Assembly: GCA_031273775.1 (NCBI GenBank)
Contig: JAISRF010000063.1
Location: forward strand, 1-6,360
Direction of reading: 5' to 3'
Source: Oscillospiraceae bacterium
GTDB taxonomy: Bacteria > Bacillota > Clostridia > Oscillospirales > Acutalibacteraceae
Length of the DNA: 6,360 bases
Shown here: piece after piece, positions 1 to 5,848 of the stretch
Layout of the letters: every line of letters starts with the position of its first letter
Position numbering within the stretch: the stretch's first letter is position 1
Made by a program: the position numbers and the translations under genes
The notes under the pieces: generated by a model
Databases searched by the model: none
What the model was told of the DNA's origin: nothing
The model's input: only the letters and a program-made list of their open reading frames with translations

Positions 1-585
1 TGGGAGACGGTGGATGTCAATGAAAAATCAAAAGTGATTTTTGTGAAAAAAGTGCCGGGAATCTCCGTGGTGGACTGGGATGTTGATTTTACCGCCGAGT
101 TGCACACCGTTCTGGTGCAAAAAATCCGCAATGTCCTGACCACGGACGAGCTGCACCCTTACTTAAGCGAACGCTGCCGGGAAAGGCTGACCGAAATTCG
201 GTATATCACTCGAAACAGCGGCATACTTGAAAATCTGGTAACGCCGCTCTCCGGTAAAAAATACGCCGTCTTCCCCTGGATTGGAACACGGCAACTCTGC
301 ACGTTGAACTACGCTTTGCGGCACCGAAAAATCAAAAGTAAGCTGCCATTTATCACCTGCGTTTACCTCGAAGTTATTTTCGACGGTTCAAAAGAAGAGC
401 TTGAGGAAATCATCGCCGACATTCTGCGTTCCGACCTGGATTTGTACAGTCTGCCGTTGCCGGACAAGGTGCAAATTGAAGGCAAGTACAACGAATTTAT
501 TCCGCGTGACCTTTTACGCAAGCAGTTTATTGAAGATTATCTGGATTTTGACGGGCTGAAAAGTCAGTTGACAATTAACAAGTGA
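1..585 (+). CDS. C-terminal end of a probable Lhr-like superfamily 2 (DEAD/DEAH-box) helicase, 5' truncated by window edge
   Basis: The frame is open from base 1 to the TGA at 583-585, giving 194 residues, so this is most likely the 3' part of a longer gene and not a small gene beginning at the GTG at 10. No helicase motif is present, because the ATPase core would lie to the left. The recognition rests on the tail. It begins W-x-V-x-x-V followed by KVIFVKK, resembling the W.V..(V/I)D....I.V strand pair near the C-terminus of Lhr-like helicases. A middle segment has the spacing L..YLSERCRERLTEIR, and then comes FPWIGTRQLCTL (about residues 93-104), resembling the (F/L)PW.GTR...TL signature I recall from the same proteins. 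Such proteins are ATP-dependent DNA or RNA helicases acting in the cytoplasm. A weak purine stretch GGGAG (2-6) lies before the GTG, so a short stand-alone gene cannot be fully excluded. No terminator is obvious after the stop. Confidence 0.6.
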   Translation, partial: WETVDVNEKSKVIFVKKVPGISVVDWDVDFTAELHTVLVQKIRNVLTTDELHPYLSERCRERLTEIRYITRNSGILENLVTPLSGKKYAVFPWIGTRQLCTLNYALRHRKIKSKLPFITCVYLEVIFDGSKEELEEIIADILRSDLDLYSLPLPDKVQIEGKYNEFIPRDLLRKQFIEDYLDFDGLKSQLTINK

Positions 586-637
586 CAGTCATTGCGCCTC
601 TTCGCGGCGAATCAAGCTCCCTGTTTTTTACAAAAGG

Positions 638-683
638 AATTTCGCCGCAAAGGAACAGCAAAAATTTCCCGCAAAGGTGAAGC
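638..683. repeat. Imperfect tandem direct repeat of about 21-22 bp in the intergenic spacer
   Basis: Two copies lie side by side: AATTTCGCCGCAAAGG followed by AACAGC (638-659), and AATTTCCCGCAAAGG followed by TGAAGC (663-683). They share AATTTC, CCGCAAAGG and the final AGC, and differ by one inserted G and three substitutions. The first copy's TTCGCCGC (641-648) is also the exact inverted complement of GCGGCGAA at 604-611, so a long-loop hairpin is possible. No function can be assigned. The surrounding spacer (586-790) has no convincing gene. Confidence 0.6.
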
Positions 684-768
684 GCGAGAATGAGGAACAA
701 AAATTGCTAAAAGCGGCTTTTTACACGTAAAACAGCCAAATTCCGGCACGTTTTTTCTCTTTGCGCCA

Positions 769-774
769 TATAAT
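769..774 (+). promoter_or_regulatory. Possible -10 box (TATAAT) for the small gene-recD2 unit
   Basis: This is an exact TATAAT, 17 bases before the GTG at 791. No matching -35 hexamer is seen at 16-18 bp upstream, where the sequence reads around GGCACGTT. If used, transcription would begin near 780-782, leaving a leader of only about 10-13 bases that is nearly all Shine-Dalgarno. It is plausible as the promoter for 791-3331 but unproven. Chance occurrence in an AT-rich spacer is possible. Confidence 0.35.
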
Positions 775-779
775 GCGGT

Positions 780-786
780 GAGGTGA
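780..786 (+). promoter_or_regulatory. Ribosome binding site of the small 791-1129 gene
   Basis: GAGGTGA matches the anti-Shine-Dalgarno well. After GAGG, the gap is 7 bases to GTG (791) and 10 bases to ATG (794), so the two adjacent candidate starts cannot be separated by spacing alone. Confidence 0.7.
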
Positions 787-790
787 AATT

Positions 791-1129
791 GTGATGACGG
801 AAACCATACTGATTATCGCGGTGACCCTGCTGTCGATAGTGGGGCTGACCGATGCCGTAAATTGGGCGATTGAGAAGCTGTTTTACGGCAAATCCGACCA
901 CTTGCCTATTCTGGTTGTCCCGCTTTCCGGCGAAAACGCCAATGTGAAATTGCATGAGATTATTTCGCGGGAGCATCTGGCAGGCGGGCGAAAATACCGG
1001 CTGTATGCCGTTGACTGCGGACTCGATGACCGGGAGCGGACACTTTGCGGACAGCTGTGCAACGCATACAAAACGGCGCGATTCTGCGATGGCGGCGAAT
1101 TGATGAACATATTGCAAAATTTTGCGTAG
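791..1129 (+). CDS. Small unrecognised protein with N-terminal hydrophobic segment, upstream partner of recD2
   Basis: This encodes 112 residues from GTG 791, or 111 from ATG 794, with a good Shine-Dalgarno. I do not recognise the family. About residues 5-18 (ILIIAVTLLSIVGL) are hydrophobic and could be one membrane anchor or an uncleaved signal. After a basic/aromatic stretch (EKLFYGK) comes a soluble part that by eye alternates strand and helix: LPILVVPLSG (strand), NVKLHEIISREHL (helix), YRLYAVDCGL (strand), DDRERTLCGQLCNAY (helix). Three cysteines (in VDCGL and LCGQLC) fall in the last two elements, and a fourth follows in RFCDGG. If the anchor is real, this soluble part is probably cytoplasmic, but topology is not certain. 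Its TAG stop (1127-1129) overlaps the AGGAGG serving recD2, so the two genes are very likely co-transcribed and translationally coupled. A link to RecD2 function is only suggested by position. Confidence 0.7.
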   Translation: MMTETILIIAVTLLSIVGLTDAVNWAIEKLFYGKSDHLPILVVPLSGENANVKLHEIISREHLAGGRKYRLYAVDCGLDDRERTLCGQLCNAYKTARFCDGGELMNILQNFA

Positions 1130-1133
1130 GAGG
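1128..1133 (+). promoter_or_regulatory. Shine-Dalgarno of recD2, overlapping the upstream stop codon
   Basis: AGGAGG is a full-strength Shine-Dalgarno whose first two bases are the last two of the TAG at 1127-1129. It decides the recD2 start. The only start-like codon at normal spacing in the recD2 frame is ATC at 1142, leaving an 8-base gap. ATT at 1154 is 20 bases away and the GTG at 1169 is 35 bases away. The position argues for coupling with the upstream gene. Confidence 0.8.
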
Positions 1134-1141
1134 CATCTCAA

Positions 1142-3331
1142 ATCTCACAGGAAATTTTAACAGGCTCCGTGGAGCGCATCACTTTCCGTAACGAACAAAG
1201 TGGCTTTACCGTGCTGGAAATCAACACCGGCGAAGAGCTGGTTACCGCCGTGGGTAGCCTGTCCCCGGTTTCGGTTGGCGAAAGCGTCCGGCTTTCCGGC
1301 CGCTGGGATTCACACGCCACCTTCGGTCCGCAGTTCAAGGTCGAATCCGCCGAAATCACCGCGCCCAACACCGCTGCGGCCATTTTGCGTTACCTTTCTT
1401 CCGGCGCGGTACGCGGAATCGGGCCATCTCTCGCCAAAAGGCTGGTCTGTGCGTTCGGCGACAACACGCTCGCCATTTTGGAAACCAGCCCCGGTCGTCT
1501 GAGCAAATTAAAGGGCATAACTCCAAAAAAGGCGGAGGAAATTTCAGAGGAATTCAAAAAAAAGTTCGGCGTGCGCGAGGTGGTCTTGCGGCTGGGCGAA
1601 TACGGAATCGGTACAGATGAAGCGCTCCTCATTTTCTCCAGGCTCGGCGTGACCGCTCCCGATTTAGTACTTGACAACCCTTATGTATTATGCGACGACG
1701 ATTTTGCCGTCAGCTTTGAGCGCGCGGACGCAATTGCCCGTGAGCGCTCTCTTGATCCCTCCTCCCCCAACCGCGTAAAGGCGGGGATTTTGCACATTTT
1801 AAGGCACAATCTGCAAAACGGCCACACCTGCCTGCCTTACAAAAAGCTGGCTGAAACCGCTGTAAAAATGCTCGCGCAAGCGCCGGAAGCGGTAGAAAGT
1901 GAACTGGATGGGCTTTTGGAATCCCAAGCGGCGGTCATGGAGGGCGGCATGGTGTTTTTGCCCGCTCTGTACCAGGCGGAGGCTTATTCGGCCGAACGGC
2001 TTGGTATCATCGCCCGGACAAGCCCGCCCGCGGCTTTGACCGTTGACCGGGATATTAATGAAATAGAGCGCGCGTTAAACATAAAATACGGCGCGCTCCA
2101 GCGGGAAGCCATCCATGCCGCCGTGCAAAACGGCATCATGGTGCTCACAGGCGGTCCGGGCACAGGCAAAACCACCACACTCAACGGGATTATAAAATTG
2201 TTCGAGCTTCAAAAGGTGGATGTGCTGCTTGCGGCGCCCACCGGTCGCGCCGCCAAACGGATGAGCGAGGTCACCGGGAAGGAAGCAAAGACCGTTCACC
2301 GGCTCCTGGAAGTAGTGTGGTCGGACACAAACCGACCCGCGTTCCTGCGGAATGAACGGAATCCGCTGACCTGCGGCGCGCTGATTTTGGACGAGCTTTC
2401 CATGATGGACGCGTTGCTGTTTGAAGGCCTGCTCCGCGCCCTGCCGCTGGGCTGCCGGCTGATTATGGTCGGTGACAGCGACCAGCTGCCCTCCGTGGGT
2501 GCTGGGAACATACTCGCGGATGTAATCGCAAGCCAAATATGCCCGGTGATTTGTCTCCGTAAGGTGTTCCGTCAAGCCATGGAAAGCCTGATTGTCGCAA
2601 ACGCGCATTTAATTGTGCAAGGTGATCCCCCCCAGCTTGCCCGCCGGGACAGCGACTTTTTCCTGCTAAAAACCGCCGACAAGCAAAAAGCATTGGAAAC
2701 AGTGGTGGATTTGACGGTGGGAAGATTGCCGCAAAGCTACGGATTTTCTCCTCTTTCAGACATTCAGGTGCTCTGCCCCAGCCGGAAATGGGAGCTGGGT
2801 TCCGGTAGCGTAAACGAAGCGTTGCGCGCCGCGCTGAACCCGGCAGCGCCCCGGAAAAACGAGTTGAAGTGCGGATTTCTGACCCTCCGCGAGGGAGACA
2901 AGGTCATGCAGTCAAAAAACAACTACAATGTGCTCTGGAACAAAGAGGATGGTACGCGCGGGCAGGGCGTTTTTAACGGCGACATCGGGGTAATCACCCA
3001 AATCAACAAGGCGGCCGGAGTGATTGACGTGCTGTTTGATGACCGGAGGGCGGAATATGGAGCCGAGGAGGCCACGGCGCTGGAATTAGCCTACGCCATC
3101 ACCGTACATAAAAGTCAGGGGAGCGAATTCCCTTGTGTAATTATCCCGGTTCTGAACGTGCCGAATTTGCTTGCCTACCGGAATTTGCTGTACACCGCCG
3201 TCACCCGCGCACGGAAATTGCTGATTTTGGTGGGCACTCAGGGTGACGTACTGAAAATGATTAAAAACAACAAAAAAATGAACCGTTACACCTATTTGCG
3301 CCGATTTATTGAACGGGCGCGGGAGGAATGA
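1142..3331 (+). CDS. recD2: RecD2 family ATP-dependent 5'-3' DNA helicase (recD2, RecD-like, superfamily 1B)
   Basis: RecD2 unwinds DNA 5' to 3' in the cytoplasm and acts in replication and repair in bacteria lacking RecBCD. Numbering is from the proposed ATC start (729 residues); subtract 9 for GTG 1169. Residues 1-70 are the N-terminal domain beginning LTGSVERITFRNE, the typical RecD2 opening. Two helix-hairpin-helix-like segments follow, VRGIGPSLAKRL (90-101) and LSKLKGITPKKAEEI (120-134). The helicase core has Walker A GGPGTGKT (337-344, Lys343), motif Ia AAPTGRAAKR, Walker B LILDELS (Asp417, Glu418), motif III GDSDQLPSVG (444-453), motif V ITVHKSQG (653-660) and motif VI YTAVTRAR (684-691, arginine finger candidates Arg689 and Arg691). 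Length is normal for the family. The start is odd: no ATG, GTG or TTG exists between the preceding in-frame TAG (1127) and GTG 1169, yet starting at 1169 deletes conserved residues and ignores the strong Shine-Dalgarno. I therefore propose AUC at 1142, with AUU at 1154 as an alternative. The product is certain; the start is inferred. Confidence 0.95.
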   Translation: MSQEILTGSVERITFRNEQSGFTVLEINTGEELVTAVGSLSPVSVGESVRLSGRWDSHATFGPQFKVESAEITAPNTAAAILRYLSSGAVRGIGPSLAKRLVCAFGDNTLAILETSPGRLSKLKGITPKKAEEISEEFKKKFGVREVVLRLGEYGIGTDEALLIFSRLGVTAPDLVLDNPYVLCDDDFAVSFERADAIARERSLDPSSPNRVKAGILHILRHNLQNGHTCLPYKKLAETAVKMLAQAPEAVESELDGLLESQAAVMEGGMVFLPALYQAEAYSAERLGIIARTSPPAALTVDRDINEIERALNIKYGALQREAIHAAVQNGIMVLTGGPGTGKTTTLNGIIKLFELQKVDVLLAAPTGRAAKRMSEVTGKEAKTVHRLLEVVWSDTNRPAFLRNERNPLTCGALILDELSMMDALLFEGLLRALPLGCRLIMVGDSDQLPSVGAGNILADVIASQICPVICLRKVFRQAMESLIVANAHLIVQGDPPQLARRDSDFFLLKTADKQKALETVVDLTVGRLPQSYGFSPLSDIQVLCPSRKWELGSGSVNEALRAALNPAAPRKNELKCGFLTLREGDKVMQSKNNYNVLWNKEDGTRGQGVFNGDIGVITQINKAAGVIDVLFDDRRAEYGAEEATALELAYAITVHKSQGSEFPCVIIPVLNVPNLLAYRNLLYTAVTRARKLLILVGTQGDVLKMIKNNKKMNRYTYLRRFIERAREE

Positions 3332-3382
3332 AGCAAACGTTACCTTTCACAGCCCAATGGGCGGTTGTAACAGCACACATTC

Positions 3383-5665
3383 TCATCCGCACTTTGAATA
3401 TCCGCAACCACGGCAGGTGACACACCCGCCCTCGTGTTCCAATTCGCTTCCGCATTCGGGGCAGACGCGGGCGGGAACGTCGTTTTTCCCGTAAACCGTC
3501 AAATTTTCCCGCGCGAAGTCCTGTGCCAATTTTCCTCCGGCAGCCAGCTTATCGTTAACCGGGGCGCTACGGTAACCTTCGAATTCCTGTGCCCTTGCCA
3601 CCTTTTCAATAGCGCGGGCAATGGCGTCCGGGCAGGAGGAGCATTTCATGCCCGGCTGGCGCACCGTAGACGGGCACCGGATTCCCTTTAATTGCTTGAC
3701 AATGCTTTCCACGGACATGCCCGAGCGCAAAGCCACGGACACCAGCCGCGACGTTGCCTCCGACTGCGACGGACACCCGCCCACCCGACCTGTGTTGGTG
3801 AACACCTCGCAGATACCCTTGTCGTCATAATTGACCGTGATATACAGGTTGCCGCACCCGCTCTTTGTGCATTCGGTCACGCCAATCGTCACTTCGGGGC
3901 GGGGACGGGGCGTGATAAAACCGCTTTCCACAGGCGTATCCGCCGCGTTTTCCTTGTTCACCTTGCCGATATTGAGCACCTGCTCGCTCCGGCTGCCGTC
4001 GCGGTAGATGGTCACGCCCTTGCAACCTAACCGGTACGCCAGAAAATACACCTCGCGCACGTCTTCCGGAGTGGCGGAGCGGCGAAAATTCACCGTTTTG
4101 GATACGGCGTTGTCGGTGTGCTTCTGAAATGCCGCCTGCATTTTAATGTGGTACTCCGGCGATATATCATGCGCGGAAACGAACACTTGTTTCATGTCCT
4201 CCGGCACCCCGTCCAGCTGTGCAAGTGTGTCATGGGCGGCGATTTGCCTGAGCAGTTCATCCGTCAGTAAACCGCGTCTTTCCAGGGTTTGGCGCAGAAC
4301 CGGGTTGACCTCTGTCAACTCGGTACCGTCCATGATGTTGCGAATATAAGCAAAGCCGAAAACCGGCTCAATCCCGCTGGAGCAGTTGGCGATAATGGAA
4401 AGTGTGCCCGTGGGCGCGATGGTGGTCACAGTGGCGTTGCGGACAGGCTCCCCCCCCGCGCGGATACTCACGTCGAACAGAGGGAACGCGCCGCGCTTTT
4501 CGGCAAGCTCGCGGCTTTTTTCGCGAGCCGCGTTTGAGATAAACTCCATCAGCGATTCCGCCAACCGCACCGCCTCGTCGGAATTGTACGGGATTCCGAG
4601 CAACAGCAGCATATCGGCAAAGCCCATCACACCCAGCCCGATTTTGCGTGTGGCACGGGTAGCCTCATCGATTTTTGCCAGCGGGTAATGATTCACGTCA
4701 ATCACATTGTCCAGAAAATGTACCGCAGTTCCCACTGTTTGGCGGAGCTTTTCCCAGTTCACAGCCCGATTTCCGTCTATGGTTCGGAGCATTTTGGCCA
4801 GGTTAACCGAGCCTAAATTGCAACTTTCATAAGGCAACAAGGGCTGTTCACCACAGGGGTTGGTGGCTTCAATTTCCCCTTGCGATGGCACGGCGTTGTC
4901 GCGGTTGAGTCGGTCCAGAAACACAATGCCCGGCTCGCCGTTTTGCCATGCCGCGCTAACCATACGGTCGAAAATCTCCCGCGCGTTCTGCCGTCCGGAC
5001 ACACTGCCGTCCGCGGGGTTAATCAAATCATAATCACATCCGCGTTCCACCGCTTTCATAAAAGCTTCGGTAATTCCAACAGAAATATTGAAATTGGTGA
5101 TTTCGGCATTTTGCGTTTTAGAACTGATAAACCCGTTAATGTCCGGGTGGTCGATTCGCAGAATACCCATGTTCGCGCCCCGGCGCGTACCGCCCTGCTT
5201 GACCGCTTCCGTTGCGGCGTTAAACACTTTCATAAAGCTCACAGGCCCGGAAGCCACGCCGCCTGTGGAGTTTACCGCCGAACCCGCGGGGCGCAGCCGC
5301 GAAAAGGAAAAGCCCGTCCCGCCGCCGGATTTGTGGATGAGCGCGGCATTCTTTACGGCGTCGAAAATATCCTCCATGCTGTCCGCCACCGGCAGGACAA
5401 AGCAGGCGGAAAGCTGACCCAATGGTCGCCCGGCGTTCATCAGGGTAGGGGAATTGGGCAGGAATTCAAGGCGATCCATCATGTTGAAAAAGGCGTCAAA
5501 AGAGCCCTGTACCTCTTCCGCGCCGCCGTACCGCCTGTCCCCCTCCGCCACGGCCCGAGCCACCCGTTTGAGTAAATCCTCCGGGGTTTCCGCCTGTGTG
5601 CCGTTGCCGGTGCGAGCAAGGTAGCGTTTTTCCAAAACCGATTGCGCGTTTTGGGAGAGTTCCAT
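3383..5665 (-). CDS. nrdJ: Adenosylcobalamin-dependent class II ribonucleoside-diphosphate reductase NrdJ
   Basis: NrdJ makes deoxyribonucleotides from ribonucleotides, using coenzyme B12 to generate a thiyl radical, so it works without oxygen. The protein has 760 residues. It begins at ATG (5663-5665), with GAGGT (5673-5677) 7 bases upstream. The active site is complete by comparison with the Thermotoga NrdJ pattern: Cys88 (QLSACFV) and Cys282 (ESCNLGS) form the reducing pair, and NPCGEQ supplies Asn269, radical Cys271 and Glu273. GGGTGFSFSRLRP (114-126) and APTGTLS (417-423) are further reductase signatures. A TSCPD-type domain spans about 593-690 (ECTKSGCGN, GRVGGCPS, MKCSSCPD). The last 26 residues form a cysteine-rich zinc-ribbon-like tail (C735, C738, C748, C751, C754, C759), known in many class II enzymes to pass reducing equivalents to the active site. 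No N-terminal ATP-cone is seen, so overall activity control by ATP/dATP through that domain is not expected. It appears to be transcribed alone, from a promoter with NrdR-like boxes. Confidence 0.97.
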   Translation of the reverse strand: MELSQNAQSVLEKRYLARTGNGTQAETPEDLLKRVARAVAEGDRRYGGAEEVQGSFDAFFNMMDRLEFLPNSPTLMNAGRPLGQLSACFVLPVADSMEDIFDAVKNAALIHKSGGGTGFSFSRLRPAGSAVNSTGGVASGPVSFMKVFNAATEAVKQGGTRRGANMGILRIDHPDINGFISSKTQNAEITNFNISVGITEAFMKAVERGCDYDLINPADGSVSGRQNAREIFDRMVSAAWQNGEPGIVFLDRLNRDNAVPSQGEIEATNPCGEQPLLPYESCNLGSVNLAKMLRTIDGNRAVNWEKLRQTVGTAVHFLDNVIDVNHYPLAKIDEATRATRKIGLGVMGFADMLLLLGIPYNSDEAVRLAESLMEFISNAAREKSRELAEKRGAFPLFDVSIRAGGEPVRNATVTTIAPTGTLSIIANCSSGIEPVFGFAYIRNIMDGTELTEVNPVLRQTLERRGLLTDELLRQIAAHDTLAQLDGVPEDMKQVFVSAHDISPEYHIKMQAAFQKHTDNAVSKTVNFRRSATPEDVREVYFLAYRLGCKGVTIYRDGSRSEQVLNIGKVNKENAADTPVESGFITPRPRPEVTIGVTECTKSGCGNLYITVNYDDKGICEVFTNTGRVGGCPSQSEATSRLVSVALRSGMSVESIVKQLKGIRCPSTVRQPGMKCSSCPDAIARAIEKVARAQEFEGYRSAPVNDKLAAGGKLAQDFARENLTVYGKNDVPARVCPECGSELEHEGGCVTCRGCGYSKCG

Positions 5666-5670
5666 CTTAT

Positions 5671-5686
5671 ATACCTCATTTTGTGT
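5671..5686. promoter_or_regulatory. Weaker second NrdR-like box, over the nrdJ ribosome binding site
   Basis: On the minus strand this reads ACACAAAATGAGGTAT. It matches the 16-base NrdR consensus (acaCwATATaTwGTGt) at 11 positions by my count: the ACACAA half is exact and the other half is degraded, where it must also serve as the Shine-Dalgarno (GAGGT, 5673-5677). It starts exactly 31 bp from the stronger box, leaving a 15-bp linker. That is the pair spacing known for NrdR operators and puts both on one helix face. Confidence 0.5.
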
Positions 5687-5701
5687 TTTTTATATATTTC
5701 A

Positions 5702-5717
5702 ATACAACATATTGTAT
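5702..5717. promoter_or_regulatory. NrdR-like box (operator) overlapping the nrdJ -10 element
   Basis: The + strand reads ATACAACATATTGTAT, a near-perfect palindrome with 6 exact bases in each arm. It matches the NrdR consensus at 13 of 16 positions. NrdR is the ATP/dATP-sensing zinc-finger/ATP-cone repressor of ribonucleotide reductase genes. The -10 box of the nrdJ promoter (5711-5716) lies inside it, so binding would block RNA polymerase. The call rests on sequence match, spacing and location; nrdR itself is not in the window. Confidence 0.7.
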
Positions 5718-5739
5718 ATGATGGAGTTGTAATTGTCAA
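5711..5739 (-). promoter_or_regulatory. Sigma-A-type promoter of nrdJ
   Basis: On the minus strand, TTGACA (5734-5739) is followed after exactly 17 bases by TACAAT (5711-5716), one mismatch from TATAAT. The expected transcription start is near 5704, giving a 5' leader of roughly 38 bases before the ATG. The leader is too short for a cobalamin riboswitch. An AT-rich stretch precedes the -35. This separates nrdJ transcription from groEL. Confidence 0.8.
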
Positions 5740-5776
5740 GAGTGAATTTTCTCTCAATTTATCCGTAAAAATCGGC

Positions 5777-5810
5777 AAAAAACAAAGGGAGTCGCCAAAC
5801 GGCAACCCCC
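5777..5810 (-). terminator. Rho-independent terminator of the groEL transcript
   Basis: Reading the minus strand, GGGGGTTGCC (5801-5810), loop GTTT, then GGCGACTCCC (5787-5796) forms a 10-bp stem with only two G-U pairs and no mismatches. TTTGTTTTTT (5777-5786) follows directly. It lies 38 bases past the groEL stop codon and 37 bases before the nrdJ -35 box, so it should end groEL transcription and insulate nrdJ. Confidence 0.9.
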
Positions 5811-5847
5811 AAATCCAAGACCTAATATCTAAATATCCAACATCTAA
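5811..5847. repeat. Short degenerate 8-base repeats in the groEL 3' untranslated region
   Basis: The + strand contains AAATCCAA (5811-5818), ATATCTAA (5825-5832), ATATCCAA (5833-5840) and CATCTAA (5841-5847), all variants of ATATCYAA, almost end to end between the groEL stop and its terminator. No function is apparent; it may be slippage-generated or a fragment of a dispersed repeat. Confidence 0.5.
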
Positions 5848-5848
5848 C

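Noticed and set aside
10..585. Complete small gene starting at GTG 10
   Set aside because: The frame stays open to the window edge, and the residues before it (W-E-T-V) continue the helicase-tail motif, so a truncated larger gene is more likely.
709..721. AAAAGC-G-GCTTTT palindrome as a terminator for the gene at 1-585
   Set aside because: The symmetric arms leave a one-base loop, so at most a 5-bp, mostly A-T stem can form. That is too weak to call.
707..1141. Minus-strand open frame (144 codons) opposite the small gene
   Set aside because: It has no Shine-Dalgarno or promoter, a composition typical of a shadow frame, and lies opposite a gene with a good ribosome binding site and a coupled downstream gene.
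1127..1168. Amber read-through joining the small protein and RecD2 into one polypeptide (the same frame, separated only by TAG and 13 sense codons)
   Set aside because: A perfect AGGAGG overlaps the TAG at the right distance for a new start, and RecD2 family proteins normally begin at the LTGSVERI region without such an extension. Independent initiation explains the layout better, and no pyrrolysine or suppressor evidence is in the window.
3352..3362. GCCC-AAT-GGGC hairpin as a bidirectional terminator between recD2 and nrdJ
   Set aside because: A four-base-pair stem with no T-run on either strand does not meet the pattern of an intrinsic terminator.
4880..5575. Long + strand open frame (231 codons) opposite nrdJ
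   Set aside because: It lies entirely antisense to a well-conserved enzyme, reads as arginine/histidine/proline-rich shadow sequence, and has no convincing ribosome binding site.
5666..5776. Cobalamin riboswitch before the B12-dependent reductase gene
   Set aside because: The inferred leader is only about 38 bases and the whole promoter-to-start region about 75. That is far too short for the roughly 200-base cobalamin aptamer, and no B12-box-like sequence was seen.
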